Source of the DNA: Salvia splendens
Taxonomy: Eukaryota; Streptophyta; Magnoliopsida; Lamiales; Lamiaceae
Direction of reading: 5' to 3'
Assembly: GCF_004379255.2 (NCBI RefSeq)
Contig: NC_056046.1
Location: 9,238,001-9,302,000 of the forward strand
DNA: 64,000 nucleotides
The notes beneath the pieces were generated by a model, which saw only the letters and a program-made list of their open reading frames with translations, had not been told where the DNA came from and did not search any database. This document shows, piece after piece, positions 9,905-20,028 of this stretch; positions within the stretch are counted from its first letter, which is position 1; the number at the start of each line of letters is the position of its first letter. The position numbers and the translations under genes were made by a program.

Positions 9905-11630
9905 GAGCATCCACAACCGTGCTCTTGCCAGCGGCACGGTTGTAGACCCGGACCCACTTTTTCTGTCTGCTCTCTGGCAAGAGCACAACACCTACAGTTG
10001 TGCTCTTCCGCAAGGACGAGCACAATTAATTTAAAATTCAAATACACAAAAATATTTCCATAATACTAAAATTCATTAAAAAAACCTAAATAATATTACA
10101 AATTACAAATAAAATAAAAAAGCCATAATTAAAATCATAAAAATTAATTAAAATACTAAAAATTAAAAATTACATAATTAAACTCCTAAAAATTAAAAAT
10201 TACATAATTATTGACTAATATTACCCGAGGAAGACTACTCATCCGGCGGCACTAACCCCAATTATTTTTGGAGACCCAATATCATGGTCTCGTGCGTTTG
10301 AAGTTGCGTGGGGGTCATAGTTGACCTATCGGCCATATTGAGTTGGCCTAAGAGCATCCACAGCGAGTTGTTCGGGGGGTGGAGGTGGCGCATAGGGAGC
10401 GGGGGCAGATGGAGTCGCGGCGCGACGGCGGTCGGCCGCCGGCTTCTTCCTTCCTTGCGGTCGGCGTCGGGAACCACTTGGTCCGGCGTCGAGGCTACCC
10501 AAGTTAGCTCCGACGAGTTGGCTAGCCACTTATTCGGAGCCGGCGTCGGATAGAGATACCGACCTTGACCGTTTGGAGGAGCCGCTAGAGGAGGATGTTG
10601 CGCCTCCCATATACTTCGGGTGCGTCCGCGTGTCCTGCCAAACGTTGAGGTACTTGAACGACTTGCCGTTCATGGATTGGTAGGTGCTCAGCGCGGCCGC
10701 TCCCGGCATTCCGCGTCTCCTGGAGGAAATAGCCACTGAACTTGCTAATTTCTTCGTTGGCTCGGCCGATGGAGTTGCGCACCATACTCTCGTTGCGCTC
10801 GATCGTTTCCGGCGGCAGATTTTCATTGTACCGGCGAGAGACGCGCCACCAAAAGTGATCGTCAGATTGGTTCGTGCCAACCACCGCATCCTCGGAGATT
10901 TCCAAGTACGCCTTGAACAATTTATCCATCTTTTCCAGTGTACGGTGTGCGGACACCACGAGTAAGAAGAGTCGGAGTTTGGGAGGGGGCGGTCGGCGTA
11001 GGATCCGGTGTCCACCCGTATCGCCCTTCGGAGGCACCTTGGTCGTCGATTGGGTATGGCCGGTAGCCACCCAGAACGCCCGAATCTTGGGTTTGAGGAG
11101 GAGCCGAATATTCCCTTTCCGGACTAGGAAACGGTTGTGAACCGAACCATTCGGGGTTCCAACCGTGTGAGGGCGGGTGGTCATCGCCTTGGCCGGACAT
11201 TGTTATATTGTAGGGTATGAGAGAATGAAGATGAAAATGGATATGGGAGAATGAAGATGAGAATGGATATGGGAGAATGAAGATGAGAATTGTGTAGTTT
11301 GATGTGAATTTTAGGGTGTGAAAGTGGTGGTATTTATAGATGAAAGTGTGTATTTTTTGGGGAAAAAAATATAAAAAAAAATAAAAAGTGGTAAAAAATG
11401 GTAATAAACAGATATAATTTTTTTGGGAAGTGAATTTTTTTAAAATTTTTTATCGGTTTTTTTTTAATTAAAAACCGGTTTTTAATTAAAAAAAAAATTT
11501 CAAAGGCAACGGCTATGTCGTTGCTCAATCGCCGGGCGCCACGTGTCCTGGTCGCTGGCACGGCGGTGAGACACGTCCGTGCCAGCGGCGCGGACGGACG
11601 CGGGCTGGGCCACCACCGTTGTGGATGCTC
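9905..11630 (-). mobile_element. Harbinger-like element D with decayed Myb/SANT-like ORF
   Basis: Ends are gagcatccacaac and gttgtggatgctc, flanked by TAA at 9902-9904 and 11631-11633, the typical PIF/Harbinger duplication. The left interior is AT-rich with tandem aattaaaaattacataatta copies (10,130-10,210). A degraded minus-strand ORF fills 10,262-11,200, and three copies of a 28-bp motif, gagaatgaagatgaraatgg-like, lie at 11,218-11,290. Unit 2 lacks it near 28,280. Confidence 0.75.
10262..11200 (-). pseudogene. Decayed Myb/SANT-like protein of element D
   Basis: Readable pieces in shifting frames: ATG 11200 opens MSGQGDDHPPSHGWNPEWFG. The trihelix part FKAYLEISEDAVVG, DDHFWWRVSRRYNENLP and ISKFSGYF follows in a second frame. 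A third frame gives STYQSMNGKSFKYLNVWQ and a Ser-rich tail. The C-terminal GRKKPAADRR and TPTQLQTHETMILGLQ follow after further breaks. At least two frameshifts and one stop are needed, so it is a dead copy. Confidence 0.65.
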
Positions 11631-11633
11631 TAA

Positions 11634-13698
11634 CTAGGTTAACAACATGGTCCCTAAAAATTTAGGATACATTAAGCATCCTTGGTAAAATCTAAATAAT
11701 CGTCGATCTTTCAGTCACAATACCAACCAAGTTAAATGAAAAAAATGATATCATCATTAATTTAATTGCTTATGTTGGTTATCACGATAAAAATAACACT
11801 CCATTCCTATTGACTTGAGGATTCAATAGTTAGCTATGTGCATTAATTTGCTATCTTTAAATCTTCTAGTTGCATCTCAATCTTTGGTAGTGTGTTCTTA
11901 TATGTATGAATGCAACTTTATTTTTATTGTTCCATACCGAAACATAAGTCAAATTATTTGTAGAGTATAGCTATAAAACAAAGAGTTTCATCTCATATTA
12001 AAAAATTATAAGAAAAATGACATAATTGCTCTATAAACGAAAGTCATCAAAATAATTTTTTTAAAAAAATTGTCATTTAAATCACAATTTTTCATGTACT
12101 ATTAGTTGGTTTTCGTTTACTTTGGGTCAATTTCACAATAGAAAATTATAACTTTAAAGATGATTTTTCATTAGCACGATAACAACCTTTGAAACTGTAA
12201 TATAAAATCATAATTTTCAACTTTTTAAAATTATCCCAAAATATCTCAAAAAATCATTTACCTCTAAATAACGACAATCAAATTTCAAAATTTATGTATC
12301 GACATTTAATAAAGCATACAACAACTGTTATAAATAAAAATAATTAAGGTATACATACATACATACATACATACTAATATATTATGAGCACATTTATATT
12401 TCACCTCATTATTTCATATTTATCTTTTTATGAACACAAGTATTTAAAAATTAAAGAGTCGCGACATTATGTTCGGTTGAAACATAATTATACTACTCTA
12501 TATAGCCCAAATATACTTCTGTGGATTTTGAGTATCTTTTGGTCAATCTAATACTATCAACTGATCCCAACTTATTTTTAGTTACAAAATTTAATATCAA
12601 ATGATACCAATTTATTCTTATATTGAGTAACGAGGTAAAAATCATATGTACAAATTACCTATAGGACTTAAATCCAACATTGTTTAAGAATGAAAGGATT
12701 TTTTTTCTTACTCATTTCGTTCATAAAAATAATAATTTTTTTACTATTTTAGATCTTATTCTCTATTAACAACGTCCCAATCACTTTTGTATTAAAACTT
12801 GTATTACCACAGTACCTATTTTTACCTATTTTTATGAGAAGGAGGAAGTATTTTTTTTTCTTGTATCCCTTTAATAATACTCCCTCCATCCACAAAAAAT
12901 GGTCACATTTTGCTATTATTAGGATGTCCATAAAAAATAGTCTCATTTCTAAAGTGAAAAGTTTATATCTCATCCTTTACCTACTTTTTCTCATCTCTCA
13001 TATTTTATCCACTTTTTCACCCCTTCTCCCTTTACCTATTTTTTCTCACATTCTCTCTTATTTTATCAATTTCTCATTAAATCACGTGTCATCCACAAAT
13101 AAAACTATTTTTTATGTACCAAGAGTAGCAAAAAACGAATTAAATGTAGGATGGTCACATGCATTATGTATCCAAACAGTTGTAACTTGGTAACTCCTTC
13201 CTTCATATGGAAATACATTTATCCTTTTTCGCCCCACACACAATTTAATTATCATAGACTCGGTGGTCACTATATTTCCAAAACTATGAACACACAACTA
13301 ACAAAAATTAAATACTATGAACTATTTATTCATTTAAAATAAATCTATTGTTATAAATATGCCAGTATGCAAATATCTTAATTTGAATTATTTTAAAACT
13401 TTCTTTTGCTGTAATAATCTCTTAATTACATCCACAACTCGTCTATTGGATATCCACAACAAAATTTTCTCCTCAAGAAGAAAAATAAAAAAACCTCTTG
13501 CGCTTGTTCAATAGCTTGCAAACGACATAGTAAAGCTCTGTACTCTCGGATAAATAATCAAATCATCGTAAACACAATATGTGGAAAGGAATCACTCACG
13601 ACTAGACGATAGGATCATTGCTTGTAAGAAACACAGGTCACTACTCACTAGCATGAAATCAAGTCCATAAAGAGGAGAAACTATAAGTCTTTAATTCC
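11634..13698. other. AT-rich spacer to the end of duplication unit 1
   Basis: No gene is supported. It holds an (ATAC)n microsatellite at 12,350-12,374 and a one-ended Stowaway-like sequence starting ctccctccatcc near 12,880 with no matching right end. Blocks at 12,640-12,710 and 13,170-13,240 pair with 29,245-29,330 and 29,395-29,450. From 13,501 the sequence re-enters the hydrolase copy (3' flank of copy 2). Confidence 0.45.
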
Positions 13699-15614
13699 TC
13701 AAGCAACCATACATACCTTGCTCTCAGCTCGAACGAACTCTGTTATTAACTTGGAAACAGCAGCAGGCTTCTCTATGTGAAGGATGTGGCCGCACTCTGG
13801 TATTTGGCGTAACATTGCATTTGGTATCTCACTGTGCAGTCTCTGTTTAGAAAAAGAAACAACCCGTCACTTGTTCCATTCTCAACGTCCTGCAGCAGAA
13901 ACTAAGACGAAAACTCACCACTGCAAGCTTATAGTCTATAATCTGATCATTTTCTCCCCATACAATCAGTGTTTTCTGCTTCACCTGCAGAAAGCAGATC
14001 AGATCATTCCTAATGGAGACTGGAGTGTAACTGTGGTGCAAGTTTTATTATATACATACATCCCTGATTTGAGCACTGACGTTGTAGCCTCCGCTTGTCA
14101 TAAAATCAACAGTTGCATCAGCCCACCAAGGCAAGAGACAGTGTAGACGACCAATCTGCATCAGTGATAAGGGTTATTTAATTCAAAGGAAAATCAAATG
14201 TGTGACATATAGAAAACGGTAACATTGAAATTGTGCAGATTTTTTTCATTTTCAGTGTATCAAAGGTTGCCACTCACCTTTGCCCCTTCATAACAGGTAT
14301 CCCATGTTAAGGTATTGAAAGTCAATGAAGTCGCATATAGGCGCAACGGCAAGGACTTTAACAAATATACCTGTGCATTCCAAGAGATAACATATCGATA
14401 TGAACACAGGTAAGGATATAAATTCAGACAATACATGTATAATTCCACTTAAAAGCTCTTAGGCGCAAGAAAGAGGGCTAATGGCATAGCTTGATCATGA
14501 GTTTGCATTTAATGTGAAGCAAATCACCAGAACATGAACATTCAAGTTGTTGTGGAACTCACTCCAGCATATGCCATCAATTTAGGTAATGTAGCAAGGT
14601 TTCCGATGCCTTCAGCATAGACACTTGCATCAATCAAAATCAGCTTGTCGACCTAGAAATTTAACGGAAATGCCAGTCATGATCATCCACACAGATTAAC
14701 AGAAAATCTCAGAACGATACTTACAGCTTCCGGGTGGTTGACTGCAAAGTCAATGGCAACAGCAGCTCCAAGACTTGGTCTGTCCAAAATCATCGGCCTC
14801 TTAACATAAGAACTCCAAAACTGGGTAAGGCCAATCTTAAATGGTAAGCTAAACTTCACATGTGTTTTAGAATGCAGCAATGATCAGCCCAAACATGTGC
14901 TTGTCGACCTCTCCCAAGAGTCGAGAGGTTCAGTTACCTAAAGACCAGGGAATCAATTAAGACAGGCCATTAGAGGATGGCAGTGTACAGTAGTGAGATT
15001 TTGGTACTCTGCAACACTACTTCATTTCTATCGTCTGAAACCGCACACGCTTAGATCTAATCCCAAAATCTTGCGAAGTTTACTTCATAATGAACGTGCA
15101 AATAATAATCTAAAAGAGTGTTCACGTAAACAGGATAGGAGAGTTCACAGCTGATAGAGGTGATCACGCTTGGAAGCCACGCTGCACGAGGGAAGCTTCT
15201 CTAGTAAAACGCAACACAACAATAAAAGTTAAGCAAGATACAATGCACATATCTAACAAGTAAAGTGAATATTAATCAAGAGAACTTGCCCAAATCAGAG
15301 AATCCCCATCCAAGAACATCAACAGCCCACGTCTCAAATCCTGCATCCTCGAGCAAAGGAAGACTGTATCTCCATTCAAAACATGAGCTGAAGGGTAAGA
15401 TATGCTGAATCAAAAATAGAGCAATGTTCTCAAAATTACCAAATAATCTTCACATTCTCAAACCTATCGAATCCGTGAAGAAGAACTAAGGGGGCTGTAT
15501 CAAGCTGTGCTCTCGGCTTTATGCAGCTACTCATTACGCGAGCCGTCGACAAACTTAGCTACACAGAAGTGAGGATTCCCAGTTAATTGAAATGATAGAG
15601 TTTACAAGCCATAC

Positions 15615-16230
15615 TGATGGGGTGCGTACTAAACAAGCCCAACAGCAATGACGGCCCATCAGCCCAAAACCAAAGCAGGAGTATGAGTTCGGCATTACCA
15701 AAGAGTTCGGCCTCAGCCTACAGCTCGGTAAAAGCCATCCAATCAAGCTCTGCTCTCAGGTCGGCATCAAGCTCTACTCTCAGATCGGCAACCAAAGCAG
15801 TTCGGTCTCAGTATTCGACCGAACAAGGAGTTAGTGGACCCATACAGGATGTCCAACACACCCACTACCACGTGGTGTCAACTCAGGCCACGATCGTAGG
15901 CCATGACCTACGCTACATCCACGATCTTAGGCCATGACCTACACGACATCCACGACTTAGGGTGGTGATGCAAGCCACGATCTTAGTTCAAGATATAAAT
16001 AGAACTTAGATCAGATAGAAGAGGGTTAAGCTCTCTAGAGATAAAAGACCATATAGCAAATAGCAAGTTTGTATTTGTAAGCTGTAGAAAACAGATCAAG
16101 CAATACAACTCTGCCCCCTTTTTTTCCCGTGGACGTAGATTTACCTCAGTAAATCGAACCACGTAAATTCTCTGTGTCGTGATCTGTATTTTCCTGCATT
16201 TACTAACATCAGAAATTCGCGGATTCATCA
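15615..16230 (+). repeat. 5' LTR
   Basis: 616 bp, starting tgatggggtgcgtac and ending ggattcatca. A TATA box (tataaata) is at 15,994-16,001. Two copies of ccacgatcttaggccatgac-like sequence lie upstream of it. The primer-binding site begins at 16,232. Confidence 0.9.
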
Positions 16231-16305
16231 CTGGCGCCGTCTGTGGGAAACAGAGAACCAAATTTGTGATAAAGCGAATTTTTGACCATTTTTTCAACCC
16301 AAAAA

Positions 16306-17358
16306 ATGCATACCAGATCGCAGAGTACCCGTATTCCTGCCCGTGAGAACCAGGAGGAAGCCAATCCACCCCATAGGTCTGGAAAACAGCCTAGGGATAA
16401 ATCCACCACCAGTTCTCATGGCGGAGGAACAAGCCGCTCCAAAAGCCGTCACACCGAGTCTTCCCAGCAGCCCGATTTGAACGAGGCTGTCAAGCTGTTT
16501 CTGGCTGAAAAGCAGGAGGAATTCTTAACCTTCCTGCAGAGAAGCCAAAAGCAGCCGGAGGCGAAAACGGCGGATTCTCCCTCTCCCTCCATACGAGACA
16601 GTCACTACCGCAGTAGTGTCATGTCTTCCAGAAGAAAGAATCCTCGGTACCGGAATAACAGGAGAACTCCATCTCCTCCATACCGAAGAAATGTCGGGTT
16701 CGCCATGTACGGAGCATTGAGGACTCCGTTCTCGGACGATATTACCCGAACTTCCCTACCACAGAACTACCGAACTCCGTCGATAACCTATGACGGACTC
16801 GTGGATCCTCATGATTTCTTGGGACGCTATCAATATAACATGGCGAACCAGGGTCTCAACGAGGTCCACATGTGCAAGCTGTTTCCCGAACTGCTTATCG
16901 GGAACGCAAGAAGGTGGTTCGATAGCCTCCCCCAAGGCAGCATTAGATCCTACCGAGATCTAATGGATGCTTTCCACAGGAGGTTCTTTCAGAAAGCGGA
17001 AGCCCGGATTACTTCGGCTCAGCTGCTTTCTATACGTCAAGGTCGCGACGAAAAGATCAGCGACTTCCTGACGAGATTCCATAAGGAATGCCTACAAGTA
17101 GATAATCTCAATGATCTACTTGTCATTTCGGCATTCCAAAATGGAATCCTGCCCGGAGCTCTCTACAGAAAGCTCGTGGAATGCAGTCCGCAAACAGCTC
17201 AAGAGATGTGGGACATTGCGGACCAATTCTCCCGAGCCGATGAGGCAGACCGTCGAAAACGGTCTTTAGACAGCTCATCTAGAGGAGACGAAAAGAAGCC
17301 CGATCATAGCGATCAGAGGCATCCTCGCCGAACACCTTCCCCCCTAAAGGAGGGATAG
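16306..17358 (+). CDS. gag: Retrotransposon gag protein
   Basis: 350 residues from ATG 16,306; the upstream extension has no ATG. The first 130 residues are basic and Ser-rich. The retrotransposon gag domain covers about 165-300, with LFPELLIGNARRWFDSLP, AFHRRFFQKAE, LLSIRQGRDEKISDFLTRF and VISAFQNGI. A charged tail ends in a stop just where the protease region would be expected (SPLKEG). No zinc knuckle is seen. It forms the particle that packages element RNA. The domain is intact, so it could still be made. Confidence 0.85.
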   Translation: MHTRSQSTRIPARENQEEANPPHRSGKQPRDKSTTSSHGGGTSRSKSRHTESSQQPDLNEAVKLFLAEKQEEFLTFLQRSQKQPEAKTADSPSPSIRDSHYRSSVMSSRRKNPRYRNNRRTPSPPYRRNVGFAMYGALRTPFSDDITRTSLPQNYRTPSITYDGLVDPHDFLGRYQYNMANQGLNEVHMCKLFPELLIGNARRWFDSLPQGSIRSYRDLMDAFHRRFFQKAEARITSAQLLSIRQGRDEKISDFLTRFHKECLQVDNLNDLLVISAFQNGILPGALYRKLVECSPQTAQEMWDIADQFSRADEADRRKRSLDSSSRGDEKKPDHSDQRHPRRTPSPLKEG

Positions 17359-17509
17359 CGGTCATCCGAGGTGATCAAAAAAGAGCAAGAGTTTGCAGAT
17401 TGCGCTTAAAAGTGCCGAGCAATCAGCTCGGCACCATCAAGCATAGCAATCACAGCAGCCGGAGTCAGAGGCAGGCGAAATGACCGAAGTCACACCGGAG
17501 CCGAACTCG

Positions 17510-17933
17510 ATGGTGTACGGCACTGAAGCCGTGATTCCGGTTTAGATCGGCATACCCAGTCCCCGAACTCAATTTCTCCTCAGAAATGAATGGTGACGGA
17601 CTGAGAGCCGAACTAGATCTTGCCGAAGAAAGAAGAGAATTGGCCTGCATAAAAGCAGCCAAGTACAAGGAGCAAGTAGCCCGGTATTATAACCAAAGGG
17701 TGAAAAAGCTGCAATTTCAAGTGGGAGATCTCGTCTTGAGAAACAACGAAGTAAGCCGAGCAGAAAAGCTGGGCGAACTCGAACCCACATGGGAAGGTCC
17801 ATATCGGGTGTCAGAAGTCCTCGGCAAAGGGTCTTACAAATTGACTGTCAGGAGCACAAGTACCCCGAACATGGTACGTTTCCAACCTCAAAAAGTTTCA
17901 TTTGTAAGAGACAGTCCGGTCAGTCAGTCTTGA
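17510..17933 (+). pseudogene. Integrase C-terminal remnant
   Basis: The piece begins MVYGTEAVIPV, a signature at the end of the gypsy integrase core. A TAG replaces the expected Glu codon and a frame change follows. From 17,586 a clean frame reads AELDLAEERRELA, YNQRVKKLQFQVGDLVLR, EPTWEGPYRV and GKGSYKL, the usual integrase C-terminal domain. Only about 150 bp separate it from gag, so roughly all of pol upstream is deleted. Confidence 0.8.
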
Positions 17934-18096
17934 GTTCTGTTCGGTCAATGTGTTTTCTTTGGTTTGCTTGGTCTTTGTTTGTCTCTGTGCGTTTTATCTG
18001 TGCGTTTTGTCTGTCTATGTGCGTGTCGTCTCTTACAAATGTTACTGAGGTATCTTGTTCTTCGAAGGCTGATCCCCTTCTTAGAACATATATAAG

Positions 18097-18370
18097 CCCA
18101 CGATTGTGAGTCAAAGCTTCTAAAGAGGATACAAGACCACAATTCAGCTTAAACAAGCAGTTCGTCTAAAACGAGCTGCAATAAGCCCACGATTGCGAGT
18201 CAAAGCTTCCAAGGAGGATACAAGACCACAATTCAGCTTAACAAGCAGTCCGTCGGAAACGGACTGCAACAAGCCAACGACTGTGGGTCCAAGCTTCCAA
18301 GGAGGATACAAGACCACAATTCAGCTTAATAAGCACTTCGTCTGAAACGAACTGCAATAAGGGAAAGTCC
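18097..18370. repeat. Three copies of a ~88-bp tandem repeat
   Basis: Units start near 18,097, 18,184 and 18,271 with aagcccacgattgygagtc and share caagaccacaattcagctta. They lie just 3' of the integrase remnant, where Tat/Ogre elements are known to accumulate tandem repeats. Confidence 0.75.
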
Positions 18371-18586
18371 GATCCACGCGATAAACCTCGCCGAATTAGG
18401 ACGACCAAGTTCGGTCAAAGAAGTTTACCTCATAAGACCGAGGACGACCATGTCTAGTCAAAGAGGCTTACTGCATAAGACCACTTCGGTTAACTGGGAA
18501 AGTCCGATCCATGCGATAAAACTCGCCGAATTAGGACAAGGGAAAGTTCGATCCCGGCGACAAAAATCGCCAAATTAGAACACAAA

Positions 18587-18898
18587 GACGAGTCCGGTCA
18601 AAGATGTTTATTTCATCAGACCAAAGACGAGTCCGGTCAAAGATGTTTATTTCATCAGACCAAAGACGAGTCCGGTCAAAGATGTTTATTTCATCAGACC
18701 AAAGACGAGTCCGGTCAAAGATGTTTATTTCATCAGACCAAAGACGAGTCCGGTCAAAGATATTTATTTCATCAGACCAAAGACGAGTCCGGTCAAAGAT
18801 GTTTATTTCATCAGACCAAAGACGAGTCCGGTCAAAGATGTTTATTTCATCAGACCAAAGACAAGTCCGGTCAAAGAAGTTTACTTCATAAGACCGAG
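18587..18898. repeat. 39-bp tandem repeat, 8 copies
   Basis: The unit begins gacgagtccggtcaaagatg. Seven nearly perfect copies start at 18,587, 18,626, 18,665, 18,704, 18,743, 18,782 and 18,821, with an eighth diverged copy at 18,860. The period is 13 codons, so both strands show periodic ORFs; I read these as by-products, not a gene. Confidence 0.9.
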
Positions 18899-19037
18899 GA
18901 CAAGTACGATGAAATTTTTTCGCTAAGCTGTAAATACACAGTGTCAGAAGCGAAAACAAAATTTCATTTTCAAATCTTGTTCAGCACACAACTCCGCTAC
19001 CCTACAAGATGGCGTTACGCTATTACAAAGGACTATT

Positions 19038-19826
19038 CTACTGTCCAGGGTTGCTAAAGTTGAGCCACCTATCTGCAAAATCCTCTGGAAGCCGAGTTCG
19101 GTTGTTCCGAGCAGATGAAGAATAAGCAGGTCGACGAGATGCTATCCTCGACCCAACGCCTCTTCCCCGAGCCCGAGAAGTCCTAACACCCCGGCGATGA
19201 AGAGTCTCTGCAATAATCATCTGCTGATCTTGCTCGCTCATAGTCACAACTCCTCGGCGAATTTCAGTCCGTCCCTGTCTTGACGATTCCGGTTGCTCCT
19301 GAGCCCGTTCTCGTCTTGACGTTTCCGGCTGTTCCGGAGTTCGTTGTTGACTGGAAGTAGGATTTTGAACAAGGGAACCAGAGGCTTGATCTGGAGTGCG
19401 AGCATCTGTTGGCACGATATGCCGAAGGAATCTTTCTATGGAGGGGCGCCGAGAAAGAACAATGTCGTACCGAGAAGCCCAGCGCCGTAATGATTTCACA
19501 ACTTGTTGGCAAGCCGAGCTCTCCAGCGCATTGTTCCTCCGGAGTACATGATATTCCTCCCACAGTTCGTCAACTCGACTCTGAACATCTGATATGGTCA
19601 AGCCCCCGCGCACACGGATGTAATCCTCGTACGCAGTCCTCTCAGCAATGGTCGTATTCAGCTCGGCCTCCAGATCCTTCTTATCGGACTCTAAGTCCTT
19701 ATTATCGGCCTCCAGCTTCACTAAACGAGCCAGAAGCTCGTCATTCTTCGTCTGATCGGCTATAGCTCTTTTCTCAGCTTCGTCTAAAGCCGAAGAGTAC
19801 AGCCGTTTCCAGTGAAGTATCTCCAT
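19038..19826 (-). CDS. Antisense ORF in the LTR element, coiled-coil part
   Basis: 262 codons from ATG 19,826. The N-terminal half is a coiled coil (RLVKLEADNKDLESDKKDLE), followed by RVDELWEEYHVLR and SACQQVVKSLRRWASRYDIV, a Gln/Ser/Thr/Pro-rich linker and an Arg-rich tail. Function unknown. It may be the last exon of the gene upstream: the frame at the end of the 569-residue ORF meets a GTATGA donor, and ttgtactcaag precedes this ORF in phase, which would give a protein of roughly 830 residues. A diverged fragment of this region lies on the plus strand at 26,004-26,238 in another element. Confidence 0.55.
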   Translation of the reverse strand: MEILHWKRLYSSALDEAEKRAIADQTKNDELLARLVKLEADNKDLESDKKDLEAELNTTIAERTAYEDYIRVRGGLTISDVQSRVDELWEEYHVLRRNNALESSACQQVVKSLRRWASRYDIVLSRRPSIERFLRHIVPTDARTPDQASGSLVQNPTSSQQRTPEQPETSRRERAQEQPESSRQGRTEIRRGVVTMSEQDQQMIIAETLHRRGVRTSRARGRGVGSRIASRRPAYSSSARNNRTRLPEDFADRWLNFSNPGQ

Positions 19827-20028
19827 CTCCTTGAGTACAAAGCAGCTATATTAGTTCGGCAGCTGTACCGAGCAGATAGTAAAATACAACAGGAGTAAAG
19901 GCGAGTACGAAAAGCTATACGAAGACAAGTGTAGAGAATTTTTCATTCACACAGAAAATTTTTTACACTAGGAGGGCTTCAAGGCCATTTTACAAGGAAG
20001 AAACCAGAGTAAGAGAAGGGAGACGAAA

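Noticed and set aside
12834..13342. Several ORFs of 60-120 codons in AT-rich spacer
   Set aside because: Composition is that of AT-rich noncoding DNA (Phe, Ile, Leu, Ser, Tyr), with no motif, and they overlap a Stowaway-like fragment.
15617..15937. ORF of 106 codons in the LTR (also at 22,244-22,567)
   Set aside because: It lies in the LTR promoter region, begins at a non-ATG or incidental start, has biased Ser composition and matches no protein family; it is present simply because the LTR is repeated.
18531..18959. Long periodic ORFs on both strands with a 13-residue repeat
   Set aside because: They follow from a 39-bp tandem array whose length is a multiple of three; periodic frames stay open on both strands without selection.
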